A model generated the notes under the pieces. The model was not told the DNA's origin. It saw only the letters and a program-made list of their open reading frames with translations, and ran no database searches. A stretch of 22,242 bases of DNA from Desulfurococcales archaeon. GTDB lineage: Archaea; Thermoproteota; Thermoprotei_A; Sulfolobales; NBVN01. Made by a program: the position numbers and the translations under genes. Of this stretch, positions 14,248-21,801 are shown piece by piece (within the stretch, counting starts at the first letter, position 1; every line of letters begins with the position of its first letter). The stretch is from assembly GCA_023255965.1 (NCBI GenBank), contig JAGDWE010000004.1, forward strand, positions 1 to 22,242, written 5' to 3'.

Positions 14248-14772
14248 CTAATCCCTCTTCCTAACGCTAACTATATCACCTAAAGTTAAATTCTTTAAAT
14301 CCTTATCAACAGCCCTACCCACGGAGACCTCCTCAGCAGGCTCAAGCAACTTTATATTGAGTACTTTCTCAAGCCTCCTAGCCAAGTCTATTGAGGGAAC
14401 CAACCTACCACTTTCTATACGCTTTATTACATTTTCACTCTCCTTAACTGCTTCAGCTAGGGCTTTCTGAGTCCATCCTAAGGCCTCCCTAGCCTTCCTA
14501 ACCCTAACCGCGAAGTCCTCAACAACTTCGTATTCCTCACGTACTGGCGGCCTCTCCGCCTTAGGTTTAGCTAAATTAGCAGGCCTAACTCTAGCACTAC
14601 TCGTCGATCCGCCTAGGGGCTCCTGGGCTTTAAGGTTCTTAACGGCCTTAGAGTAGCAGATCGGGCATAGTGTAAGCCTAGCTCCCTCAATAAACACCAC
14701 CTTCGCCATCCTCCTTTCAACAACCCTACCGCACATCTCGCAATATGTTGTACTACTCGACAGCACATCCAC
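14248..14772 (-). CDS. mbf1: Multiprotein bridging factor 1 (MBF1)
   Basis: 174 residues with the archaeal architecture. The N-terminal zinc ribbon uses C11 and C14 (CEMC), C36 and C39 (CPIC). A low-complexity linker with Pro, Arg and Lys (50-85) leads to an XRE-type helix-turn-helix, VRKAREALGWTQKALAEAVK and then SENVIKRIESGRLVPSIDLA. Archaeal MBF1 binds the small ribosomal subunit and has been linked to translation or stress. The GTG start at 14772 lies close behind a TATA box, so this is the first gene of the six-gene cluster. Confidence 0.95.
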   Translation of the reverse strand: MDVLSSSTTYCEMCGRVVERRMAKVVFIEGARLTLCPICYSKAVKNLKAQEPLGGSTSSARVRPANLAKPKAERPPVREEYEVVEDFAVRVRKAREALGWTQKALAEAVKESENVIKRIESGRLVPSIDLARRLEKVLNIKLLEPAEEVSVGRAVDKDLKNLTLGDIVSVRKRD

Positions 14773-14796
14773 CCTAAGATATAGTACTCTAATGAG

Positions 14797-14806
14797 CCTT
14801 AAAATA
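14797..14806 (-). promoter_or_regulatory. TATA box of the MBF1-HflX-aTrm56-TFE cluster
   Basis: TATTTTAAGG on the minus strand. Its centre is about 30 nt from the GTG start at 14772, which predicts a leader of only a few nucleotides. It sits in the 54-bp gap downstream of the DRG gene. Confidence 0.55.
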
Positions 14807-14826
14807 CTATTAAGAGTTCATAGTAT

Positions 14827-16020
14827 TTAAATAGCTTTTATCTTCGTGTGGACTTCTATAATATCTCCATCCATTAACTCATGATCTAGTCCTACCCTCT
14901 CGCCTGGGTACTTAGCTGATGGCCCCCAAATCCTTGCGTACTTAAAGTACTTAAGCAATTCTTCACGTAGATGCCTTATGGCCTCAGAAACGGTAGCCCC
15001 TTTCCTCAGTATTAAGGGCTTAGGGGATGGCGATCGCGCATTAGGTTCCTTAGCATATACCCTGATGATTCCTGTCAACCTAAATATATGCTTAGGTATC
15101 TCATCTAGGCCTATACCGTATTTAGCTGATGCTATGATAGCTGGTATTGTAGGATATTTAGATGCATGCTTAATGAATTCGCTAATTACTTCATTGTCCA
15201 CTAAGTCGCACTTATTACCGACGATCATCGTCGGCTTATAGGTGTTGTTTTCGAATATGCTTTCTTCTACGTCATCCATCGTTGCCTCGCCATAGACCTT
15301 AACTACGGCATGAAATATCCTGTACGACTCAAGCAACTTTCTAACATCATCTGCAGTGCAGTTAACTAGCTTACCGTAGTTGATGATCCTAATTCCTTGA
15401 TACGCCTTAGACCTCTCAATAATTACGTATCCTCTAGGTTGGTAGGGGTATATGCCTGACTCAGTTAATTCGCTTATTATAGTATCCAGCTGATCTATAG
15501 GGTTATTGCTTAGATCTATAACCAACATTAGCGCATCAGCATTCCTAGCAATCCCTAACACTCTAGAAGCCCACCATACAGACCCGCTGGAAAATCCCTT
15601 AACAACCGCAGGCACCTCAATTAATTGGAACTGTATATCCTCATACCTAACCATACCCTGTACGGGAAACTTCGTAGTGAACGGCGTCTCGCCTATTAAT
15701 GGCTTTGCATTACTTAACCTACTTAGTAGAGTGCTCTTCCCACTTAGGCTCATGCCTAACATGACTACTTGTGCTGCCCCTTCCTTCTCAATAAAGAAGG
15801 ATGGACCCCCACCCCCGATCCTCCTTGACTTCCTCTCCTCAATCTCCTCTCTAAGCTCGGCCATACGTCTCTTAATCCAGTAAACGAGGTTCTCAGTACC
15901 TTTATGCTTTGGAACGGCTGATAGGAATTCCTGAAGCGCCCTTAATTTCTCTTCAGGAGTCTTGGCGTCAGAGTATTTAGCCCATTTAGCCCTAGCTTCG
16001 GCAGGTAAATTCGTTACCAT
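14827..16020 (-). CDS. DRG/OBG-type GTPase with TGS domain
   Basis: 397 residues. Homologues bind ribosomes through the TGS domain. An N-terminal helical part (1-70) leads into the glycine stretch GGGGPSFF. The G domain has G1 GMSLSGKST (89-97), G2 PFTTK (113-117), G4 NKCD (269-272) and SAKYG as G5. The G3 DxxG motif is replaced by E-V-P-A (135-138), and the G domain carries the S5D2L-type insert typical of DRG (about 145-250). The TGS domain occupies about 320-397 (VSEAIRHLREELLKYFKYAR, ending DGDIIEVHTK). A GGAG ribosome binding site precedes ATG 16020. A divergent G3 suggests altered hydrolysis; its partner protein is unknown. Confidence 0.9.
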   Translation of the reverse strand: MVTNLPAEARAKWAKYSDAKTPEEKLRALQEFLSAVPKHKGTENLVYWIKRRMAELREEIEERKSRRIGGGGPSFFIEKEGAAQVVMLGMSLSGKSTLLSRLSNAKPLIGETPFTTKFPVQGMVRYEDIQFQLIEVPAVVKGFSSGSVWWASRVLGIARNADALMLVIDLSNNPIDQLDTIISELTESGIYPYQPRGYVIIERSKAYQGIRIINYGKLVNCTADDVRKLLESYRIFHAVVKVYGEATMDDVEESIFENNTYKPTMIVGNKCDLVDNEVISEFIKHASKYPTIPAIIASAKYGIGLDEIPKHIFRLTGIIRVYAKEPNARSPSPKPLILRKGATVSEAIRHLREELLKYFKYARIWGPSAKYPGERVGLDHELMDGDIIEVHTKIKAI

Positions 16021-16058
16021 AATACTCCAAACCCTCTAAGTTAAATACCCTAATAAAA

Positions 16059-16721
16059 TTAAGTGCGTGACTTCCTAATGAAGTAAGTTAGGTCCCTGCT
16101 GTAACTGTTCAACCTCCTAATAGTTTTCCAACTCCTCCTAACTATCGGCGGCAGTTGAGATCCATTCGCAATTAGTCCTTCAATCCATTTGATAGTCTTG
16201 GGATCCGATGGATAGCCACTTCCGAAGTCACCGTAGATCGTCCTCAAGTAGTGTATGTACGAATCCCTTAAAACCTTAGCTACAATGCTGGCAGCAGCTA
16301 CTACCACGTACTTCCTGTCCGCATTAAACTCAACTACTAAATCAATGCTATTACCTATTAACGGCTTCACAGTCTTAATCAGTCTACGTCCACATGACGG
16401 GGAATCAACATATATAGCTGATGGCTTGATGCCTAATTTCAATATCGTCTTAATGCATGATTTAACAGCCTCAATAAATAAGTTATTTATATTGCTCGAG
16501 TCTATGCGCTCGGGTTGATATCTCCTAACGTAAATAAAGTAGGAGACGTCGACTATAACATTAAATAATCTGTACCTAGAGGGGGGAGTTAACAACTTAC
16601 TGTCCTTAACACCGCACGTGATTAGCTTATCACATACGTTGCTATCTAGTGCGACCCCAGCGACAAACATGTCGCCTATTAAAGGTCCTCTACCGGCTTC
16701 ATCAATACCTATGATGATCAA
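16059..16721 (-). CDS. rnhB: Ribonuclease HII
   Basis: 220 residues. It removes ribonucleotides and RNA primers from RNA/DNA hybrids. The catalytic signature is IGIDEAGRGPLIGDMFVAG (residues 4-22) with D7 and E8; VKDSKLLTP (38-46) is the second family block. The third Asp is in IYVDSPSCGRRL, and AASIVAKVLRDSYIH forms the conserved helix. TTG 16721 is the start, since the DEAGRG motif sits only six residues in. A TATA box lies 35 bp upstream. It is followed by the DRG gene after 38 bp. Confidence 0.96.
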   Translation of the reverse strand: MIIIGIDEAGRGPLIGDMFVAGVALDSNVCDKLITCGVKDSKLLTPPSRYRLFNVIVDVSYFIYVRRYQPERIDSSNINNLFIEAVKSCIKTILKLGIKPSAIYVDSPSCGRRLIKTVKPLIGNSIDLVVEFNADRKYVVVAAASIVAKVLRDSYIHYLRTIYGDFGSGYPSDPKTIKWIEGLIANGSQLPPIVRRSWKTIRRLNSYSRDLTYFIRKSRT

Positions 16722-16750
16722 TTTACTACCTAATGGTTAATTTTGTGAGG

Positions 16751-16762
16751 ACTTAATTAACC
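16751..16762 (-). promoter_or_regulatory. Putative TATA box of rnhB
   Basis: GGTTAATTAAGT on the minus strand, about 35 nt before the TTG start, between the C/D sRNA and rnhB. Confidence 0.45.
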
Positions 16763-16769
16763 TTATCAA

Positions 16770-16828
16770 ATTATCAGAGCTTTGGCCCTACATCATCATC
16801 TCAGATACTTAAATTCATCACAACGATC
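16770..16828 (-). ncRNA. C/D box sRNA (2'-O-methylation guide)
   Basis: Four canonical boxes occur in order on the minus strand. Box C is GTGATGA (16821-16815), guide 1 ATTTAAGTAT (16814-16805), box D' CTGA (16804-16801), then one spacer base, box C' ATGATGA (16799-16793), guide 2 TGTAGGGCCAAAGCT (16792-16778) and box D CTGA (16777-16774). Both C boxes match RUGAUGA exactly and the spacing is that of archaeal dual-guide sRNAs bound by L7Ae, Nop5 and fibrillarin. By the N+5 rule it would methylate a U opposite the fifth base before each D box. Target RNAs are not determined. A TATA box lies about 35-40 nt upstream, in the gap between the KH gene and rnhB. Confidence 0.85.
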
Positions 16829-16856
16829 TGATTCCAGAGCTAATTGAACTAATATC

Positions 16857-16870
16857 AATATTTATTTTTA
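16857..16870 (-). promoter_or_regulatory. TATA box of the C/D box sRNA
   Basis: The AT-rich TAAAAATAAATATT on the minus strand, centred about 42 nt upstream of box C. Initiation near 16830-16837 would start the RNA a few bases before box C. Confidence 0.5.
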
Positions 16871-16882
16871 CCTCACAGCGCA

Positions 16883-17479
16883 TTACTTAATCCATAGATC
16901 TACACTACGTCTTCTCTTGAGTTCGTGAATGGATCTATCCAAGTATCTGTACACGGTTGAGTGCTGCCTACCTTGAATTAGCATCTCTATGGCCTCCCTA
17001 GCTATGTTTGCATATTCGTAATCACCTATTATACCTATGTAGTCGTCATGCACCGATATATACGTACCTGTCATTTCCTCGATATTTCTCCTAACTTTAC
17101 CTCCCTCGCCTATTATCCTACCCTTAACCCTAGTTAAGTGATTTGATGCATCACCGACTATTTCCTTTAAATTAATGATGATGAGTACTTGATCCTCATT
17201 CAACAGCCTCCATACGCGATCTAATGGAAAGCCTATGGATATCGCCTTAAGTATTTCCTGAGCCTTAATGACGCTTGTTACTGGGGCTTTACTGGATGCC
17301 GGCTCTATGACCGCATAACCGTTAATGCTATCCACGCTGATCTTAGTTTGAGTCCTGTTCTCTATCTCCTTAAGTACCCTACCGCCATCATTCATTAAGA
17401 TCTCTAGCTTATCTAATGGTATGTTGACATATACCTTAAAAATTCCTGGAACTACCTGCTCTCTCCTATCGCTTCCCAC
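16883..17479 (-). CDS. Dim2/Pno1-like KH-domain ribosome biogenesis protein
   Basis: 198 residues with two KH domains. KH1 (about 12-75) contains LEILMNDGGRVLKEIENRTQ. KH2 (about 105-170) has the clear GXXG loop RVKGRIIGEGGKVRRNIEEM. This is the archaeal relative of eukaryotic Dim2/Pno1, which binds the 3' end of small-subunit rRNA. Its place directly after Rio1 and aIF1A, an order seen in other archaea, supports a role in 30S maturation. The GTG start at 17479 is the only reasonable one; the KH1 fold begins soon after. The 82-bp gap to Rio1 shows no further feature. Confidence 0.9.
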   Translation of the reverse strand: MGSDRREQVVPGIFKVYVNIPLDKLEILMNDGGRVLKEIENRTQTKISVDSINGYAVIEPASSKAPVTSVIKAQEILKAISIGFPLDRVWRLLNEDQVLIIINLKEIVGDASNHLTRVKGRIIGEGGKVRRNIEEMTGTYISVHDDYIGIIGDYEYANIAREAIEMLIQGRQHSTVYRYLDRSIHELKRRRSVDLWIK

Positions 17480-17560
17480 AACGCTACACCTACCAATATT
17501 GCTTGGCTGTAAACATTAATTAGCTTTCAATAAAATTAACGCAATGCTGTGATAACTCAA

Positions 17561-18301
17561 TTACTCCATGAGGTCCTCCAGCGACCCCTTACCAGTAATA
17601 TAGTTAAGCATGCTTTCTAGCGACGGCGTATTAACACCTAGTCCATTAAAATACCTAATTAAGTTACTTACATCACGAATTAGTAAGTCATACGCATTTG
17701 GATGCGATATCTTAACCGCCTGACTTACGTCGATAATGTAAGGCTTACCATTATATAGCATCACATTATATTCACTTAAATCTCCATGGACTAAACCAGC
17801 GTATAAATACATCCTCCTAATGTCGTCTACTAAGTGCTTAAATACGTACCTAAGCTCCTCGACATCTAACTCTACCTCCTTAAGAAGCGGGGCCCTCACA
17901 CCATCAATACCAAGGAATTCCATAACTAATATGTTCTCATATTGAGCTATAGGTCTGGGGACCGTAATGCCCGCATCATACATTAACCTAAGGTTTCTAA
18001 ATTCCTTACTGGCCCACATAATAACTAACTTCCTAGTTGACTTAGGTATTTTCTTAAATCTAGGATCCCCCATTATGTACTTGACCATGCTCTTCCTAAA
18101 CTCGGCTGTAGATGTTAAGTATATCTTAACGGCTATGTCTTCATTATTAAATGACTTACCCCAATAAACCCTTGACTCTTTACCAGCGCTAATAACTCCC
18201 TTAAGCTCATATATTACCTTCCTCCTACATAGCTCGAGAACCGCCGATACCGTGGCTGAGTTAAAGACCTCCTCAACGGTCTTAAATAGGTCCTCATCCA
18301 C
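17561..18301 (-). CDS. rio1: Rio1-type atypical serine protein kinase / ATPase
   Basis: 246 residues from GTG 18301. Rio1 acts in late small-subunit maturation. Visible are the P-loop GVISAGKESRVYWG (35-48), the catalytic Lys in IAVKIY (K59), RIO-specific MWASKEFRNL (95-104), the catalytic loop VHGDLSEYN (171-179, D174, N179), and the metal-binding IIDVSQAV (D191). Family members have about 20 more residues at the N-terminus. The frame stays open upstream and reads SRDDVERILDEYYRITGKQR, which looks genuine, but contains no ATG, GTG or TTG before the in-frame stop. The true start is therefore uncertain: either GTG 18301 or an unusual codon near 18370, overlapping the aIF1A stop. Confidence 0.93.
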   Translation of the reverse strand: MDEDLFKTVEEVFNSATVSAVLELCRRKVIYELKGVISAGKESRVYWGKSFNNEDIAVKIYLTSTAEFRKSMVKYIMGDPRFKKIPKSTRKLVIMWASKEFRNLRLMYDAGITVPRPIAQYENILVMEFLGIDGVRAPLLKEVELDVEELRYVFKHLVDDIRRMYLYAGLVHGDLSEYNVMLYNGKPYIIDVSQAVKISHPNAYDLLIRDVSNLIRYFNGLGVNTPSLESMLNYITGKGSLEDLME

Positions 18302-18369
18302 TTCCCTACGTTGCTTACCTGTAATCCTATAATATTCATCTAGTATACGCTCTACGTCATCACGACTTA

Positions 18370-18687
18370 CTATGAGGATCCCTCAAGCAACTCCTTACTA
18401 AGAAGGCCAAGCTCGATTAGCTTCTTACGTTCATCCCTTTCATACCGGTACAGTATATCTCCTCTATCATTTTGGAACTCCCAAATACCTACTAAGACAG
18501 CGTCCTTAACATTGATCCATACTTTCTTCCTTAACTTACCTGGAATCCTACACACCCTCTCAACTCCATCCATGCATAGGGTTTTAACGTAGTTAGCTCC
18601 AATGATATCTATTACAACACATATTACCTCACCCTCAGCTGGGACTAATAATTCCTTTGATCCCGACTCCTTGCTCTTCTTAGGCAT
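18370..18687 (-). CDS. eif1A: Translation initiation factor aIF1A
   Basis: About 105 residues. aIF1A binds the 30S A site during initiation. The S1-like OB fold runs from EGEVICVVIDIIGANYVKTL to WINVKDAVLVGIWEFQNDRGDILYRY, with the basic linker RIPGKLRKKVW. The N-terminal tail MPKKSKESG is the usual charged tail. The frame extends to GTG 18696, but the ATG at 18687 follows an AGGAGTGAG ribosome-binding stretch and gives the standard N-terminus. It begins directly after the NMD3 stop and ends next to Rio1. Confidence 0.94.
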   Translation of the reverse strand: MPKKSKESGSKELLVPAEGEVICVVIDIIGANYVKTLCMDGVERVCRIPGKLRKKVWINVKDAVLVGIWEFQNDRGDILYRYERDERKKLIELGLLSKELLEGSS

Positions 18688-18688
18688 G

Positions 18689-19705
18689 CTACTCACTCCT
18701 AGTACTGATCATATATGCATTGCCCCCGTATATTAATAACTTAACTTTAGAGCCCACGCCGACTTTATCAGTAAGCGGTAATTCAAATACTAGGCCTCTC
18801 CCTAAGTCCTTGACGACGACCTTATCATTAACTAAATTAACGACCTTGGCGTTAAGTAATTCGTAGGAATTTCTATTCAGTAGTTTAACCTCATCTAAAC
18901 TCATTCTAGGTATATGAAGCTTCACCAGCTCACCTGAAGTCAACAACTTGAACTTAACGACCTCCCCTCCTAGGCTGTGAACTATAGCGGGGCTGCCCTT
19001 AAATAGTACTATATCACACGGCATTAGACCTAATAGTCTAGTTGATATAGTTAATTTAGAGCGCTTCCTGCCGCTCGAGAACCCAGCATCCATCCATGAA
19101 CTCGTCGTATACCCTCCATAAGTACTTACCAAGCTACTTGATAACTTCCTTGCCATCCCTTGATTAATTACCTTAACGTCTATGCCCTCCCTAAGCAACT
19201 CTACACCGGAAATATATCTAGAGAATAGATTCGAATTCAATATATTATTAAGTATGTGATCCTTAAATATGTCCCTAAATTCGAATATGGATCTAATCTG
19301 GACTAGAGCCTCGAAGTAATTGCCCTTAATCTTAATGCATTGAGGGCAGAGTACTTTACCTACAGATAACTTAATTATGAAGTCGCTCTCAACCGTAGTC
19401 CTGCCTAATGAACCCCTAACACGTGCTACTACTGTGCCACCTTCAATACCAGCCTCCACGCTAACGTTCCTTACATCCCTATGTACGACCATAGAGCTTG
19501 CTATGATCTTTCTCACGTAGTCCTCGATCGGAATATCTGAAACCCACTTATTACCTACCTTGATAGAACCGCATAGGCTACATGTAGTTATCTTGATCTC
19601 TTTAGGCAGGGTAAATACCTTACCCTCGTGTAGTAAGCAATTAGGGCATAGTCCGTCAATAACTTCTGGAACTTCAGCACCGCACCTAACGCAGAACTTC
19701 CTCAA
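18689..19705 (-). CDS. nmd3: NMD3 family protein (60S export adapter homologue)
   Basis: 338 residues. Eukaryotic NMD3 escorts pre-60S subunits; the archaeal protein is thought to act in 50S maturation. The N-terminal zinc region shows CxxC pairs at C5/C8 (FCVRC), C20/C23 (LCPNC), C42/C45 (CSLC) and C120/C123 (CPQC). A beta-rich middle (GGYTTSSWMDAGF, GSPAIVHSLGGEVVKF) and a C-terminal OB-like part follow. The TTG start at 19705 is supported by AGGGGGAT five nt upstream. It is adjacent to DUF424 and aIF1A on the same strand. Confidence 0.9.
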   Translation of the reverse strand: MRKFCVRCGAEVPEVIDGLCPNCLLHEGKVFTLPKEIKITTCSLCGSIKVGNKWVSDIPIEDYVRKIIASSMVVHRDVRNVSVEAGIEGGTVVARVRGSLGRTTVESDFIIKLSVGKVLCPQCIKIKGNYFEALVQIRSIFEFRDIFKDHILNNILNSNLFSRYISGVELLREGIDVKVINQGMARKLSSSLVSTYGGYTTSSWMDAGFSSGRKRSKLTISTRLLGLMPCDIVLFKGSPAIVHSLGGEVVKFKLLTSGELVKLHIPRMSLDEVKLLNRNSYELLNAKVVNLVNDKVVVKDLGRGLVFELPLTDKVGVGSKVKLLIYGGNAYMISTRSE

Positions 19706-19719
19706 TAAATCCCCCTACA

Positions 19720-20019
19720 TTAACTTAACTTAATTATGTATGCGTAGGGTATCTCACTAATCCTTGATACCGCATCCGGATGTATATAACCAGCCTCTAA
19801 CGCCTTACTAACTATATTACTACCTACTAGGATGGCTGATGACGCATTATTAAGTAATTGAATTGAGTCCTCTATAAGCATTTTAGAGCCGCCGAAGAAC
19901 TCCCTACTAACATCTAATATTACATCACCTTCCTTAAATACGGATCCGAGCAATTCCTCATCGCAGATAGCTATTATTAAGTCATCACTACGACCATATA
20001 TCTTCACATATACGTACAT
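19720..20019 (-). CDS. DUF424 family protein, translation-associated
   Basis: About 99 residues of the archaeal DUF424 family, function unknown. It begins MYVYVKIYGRSDDLIIAICDEELLGSVF, continues with FKEGDVILDVSREFFGG and ends with SKALEAGYIHPDAVSRI, the family's most recognisable segment. The frame is open to GTG 20028, but that GTG belongs to an AGGTG ribosome binding site, so ATG 20019 is the start. The site overlaps the end of the aIF2-beta gene, which couples the two. Its position between aIF2-beta and NMD3, shared with other crenarchaeotes, points to translation initiation or subunit maturation. Confidence 0.85.
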   Translation of the reverse strand: MYVYVKIYGRSDDLIIAICDEELLGSVFKEGDVILDVSREFFGGSKMLIEDSIQLLNNASSAILVGSNIVSKALEAGYIHPDAVSRISEIPYAYIIKLS

Positions 20020-20028
20020 TAAAAACAC

Positions 20029-20445
20029 CTAAACCGGTTTAACAGGGGCTTCAGCACCACATGCCAGGCACGATATTATCCACACCCTACCCTGCTTCCT
20101 TAGGACGGTATCGAAGGAGCCGCACGTACCACATTTAACGTACGTAATTAGAAACCTATTAAATAATGTATTCAATGTCTGGGATGATACCCTACTATAT
20201 ATTATTAAGTTAGCGTTGTTATCTAGCGAGCCCCTGGCGGCTAATTCCTTAAGTAGGTACCTCATTACTACCCTAGGCTCCCTCCTAATCCTCTCACAAA
20301 CAGACTTAAAGTTCTTGACATGCGTTTGAAGCCCTACGTGAACTACTTCCATTTGAGGTAGCTCTATTGGCTGACTACGCGTTTTAGATGGCAACATATT
20401 ATATAGTCTATTAAGCAGGTATTCATAGCTAAGTACATCGGCCAT
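20029..20445 (-). CDS. eif2b: Translation initiation factor aIF2 beta subunit
   Basis: 138 residues. aIF2-beta is part of the heterotrimer that brings initiator Met-tRNA to the 30S subunit. The N-terminal helix MADVLSYEYLLNRLYNMLP contacts gamma. The core includes VHVGLQTHVKNFKSVCERIRREP and VMRYLLKELAARGSLD. The C-terminal zinc ribbon is CGTCGSFDTVLR with CLACGAEAPV. A GTG at 20454 is in frame, but ATG 20445 is preceded by AGGTGG at ideal spacing and is the better start. It is the first gene of a run aIF2-beta, DUF424, NMD3, aIF1A, Rio1, KH protein. Confidence 0.95.
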   Translation of the reverse strand: MADVLSYEYLLNRLYNMLPSKTRSQPIELPQMEVVHVGLQTHVKNFKSVCERIRREPRVVMRYLLKELAARGSLDNNANLIIYSRVSSQTLNTLFNRFLITYVKCGTCGSFDTVLRKQGRVWIISCLACGAEAPVKPV

Positions 20446-20478
20446 TATTACCACCTGAGTTAAGTATCTATTCCTAAG

Positions 20479-20488
20479 CTTTTAAATT
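20479..20488. promoter_or_regulatory. Shared TATA-like element of two divergent genes
   Basis: CTTTTAAATT is nearly palindromic and sits in a 72-bp divergent gap. On the plus strand, initiation about 26 nt away falls near 20510, 8 nt before ATG 20518. On the minus strand it falls near 20458, leaving a 13-nt leader that carries AGGTGG. Confidence 0.5.
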
Positions 20489-20517
20489 CATAGATAATAC
20501 TCATTATTCAGGGTAAT

Positions 20518-21795
20518 ATGAAGGTATATATAGAGACCTACGGATGTGCGTTAAATAAGGCCGATGCATCGTTAATGAAGTCCTTATTAGTTAGTGCTGG
20601 ACATGAATTAGTTAAATCCATAGGCGATGCCGACGTAGTCGTAATTAATACGTGTACTGTAAGGAAGGATACTGAGGATAGAGTATTAAGGAGGTTGAGG
20701 AACTTAAAATCGGTTCTATATAATAAGAAACTGATCATCACTGGATGTATGGTTAGCACCCAACCATATACGTTAAAGCAGGTAGCTCCAGAAGCATCAC
20801 TACTATCACCTCAAAACATAACTAAGATTGTCGAGGTAGTAGAGAATGAAGGTATTGTAAACTATATTTTAGGTGTGAGAGATACCTCAGTACTCCCATG
20901 CAATGTCGAGGAGGCGATAGCAACCATACCTATAGCTGAGGGGTGCTTAGGTGATTGCTCATATTGTATAGTTAAGTTAGCACGTAGGAGGTTGATTAGC
21001 TATAGACCGGCGTTAATAGTAGATGCGGTTAGGAAGGCCGTTAATGATGGGGCTGTGGAGGTCGAGTTAACGGCTCAAGATACTGCATCATATGGTAGGG
21101 ATTTGGGCTACATCAACATGCCAAGGTTAGTTAGAATGATAGTAGATGAGGTTAGCGGTGACTACATGATTAGGATCGGCATGGCCGACCCAGATACCTT
21201 AACGCCGATATTAGACGAGTTTATTGAGGTCCTAAGGGAGCCAAATGTATTCAAGTATGTCCACATACCGCTACAGAGCGGCGATGATGAGGTCCTGAAG
21301 TTAATGAATAGAAAGTACTCTGTAGACGATTTCGTTCAGTTGGTTAAGGAGCTAAGGAGAAAGATACCTGAGGTCTCAATAGCAACCGACATCATAGTAG
21401 GTCATCCTGGGGAGGATGATGAAGCATTCGAAAATACAGTTAGAGTAGTTAATGAGTTGGCCTTCGATAAAATACATATAGCGCAATACACCTTAAGGCC
21501 TAGGACTAAGTCATGCCTACTACCCCAAGTAAGTGAGGCAGTTAAGAAGTTGAGGTCCGTAGAACTAACTAAGGTAGCTGAAGAGGTATGTAGTAAGGTG
21601 AATAACGCCTACGTGGGGAGCATAGCAAAGACATTAATAACAACCAAAAATAAGCTTAGGGGATCAACGCTGGGGAGGCTCATTAACTACAAACCGGTTG
21701 TAGTTTATGACGCATTAAGTATTCAATCAAAGCACATCTACGTTCATATAGTTAATGCTACCTTCTACGACTTAAGAGCTAAGCCCATAAATTAA
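20518..21795 (+). CDS. tRNA t6A37 methylthiotransferase (MtaB/CDKAL1-like radical SAM enzyme)
   Basis: 425 residues. Enzymes of this archaeal/eukaryotic clade convert t6A37 to ms2t6A37 next to the anticodon. The N-terminal UPF0004 domain binds one iron-sulfur cluster through C10 (TYGC), C46 (NTCT) and C77 (TGCM). The radical SAM domain has CLGDCSYC (C143, C147, C150), ELTAQDTASYGRD, and HIPLQSGDDEVLKLMNRKY. ATDIIVGHPGEDDEAF follows. The C-terminal TRAM domain (about 360-425) is present. Clade assignment over MiaB is by length, the QDTASYG segment and archaeal context. It is divergent from aIF2-beta and its end lies 6 nt from the stop of the convergent gene downstream. Confidence 0.93.
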   Translation: MKVYIETYGCALNKADASLMKSLLVSAGHELVKSIGDADVVVINTCTVRKDTEDRVLRRLRNLKSVLYNKKLIITGCMVSTQPYTLKQVAPEASLLSPQNITKIVEVVENEGIVNYILGVRDTSVLPCNVEEAIATIPIAEGCLGDCSYCIVKLARRRLISYRPALIVDAVRKAVNDGAVEVELTAQDTASYGRDLGYINMPRLVRMIVDEVSGDYMIRIGMADPDTLTPILDEFIEVLREPNVFKYVHIPLQSGDDEVLKLMNRKYSVDDFVQLVKELRRKIPEVSIATDIIVGHPGEDDEAFENTVRVVNELAFDKIHIAQYTLRPRTKSCLLPQVSEAVKKLRSVELTKVAEEVCSKVNNAYVGSIAKTLITTKNKLRGSTLGRLINYKPVVVYDALSIQSKHIYVHIVNATFYDLRAKPIN

Positions 21796-21801
21796 GACCC
21801 C

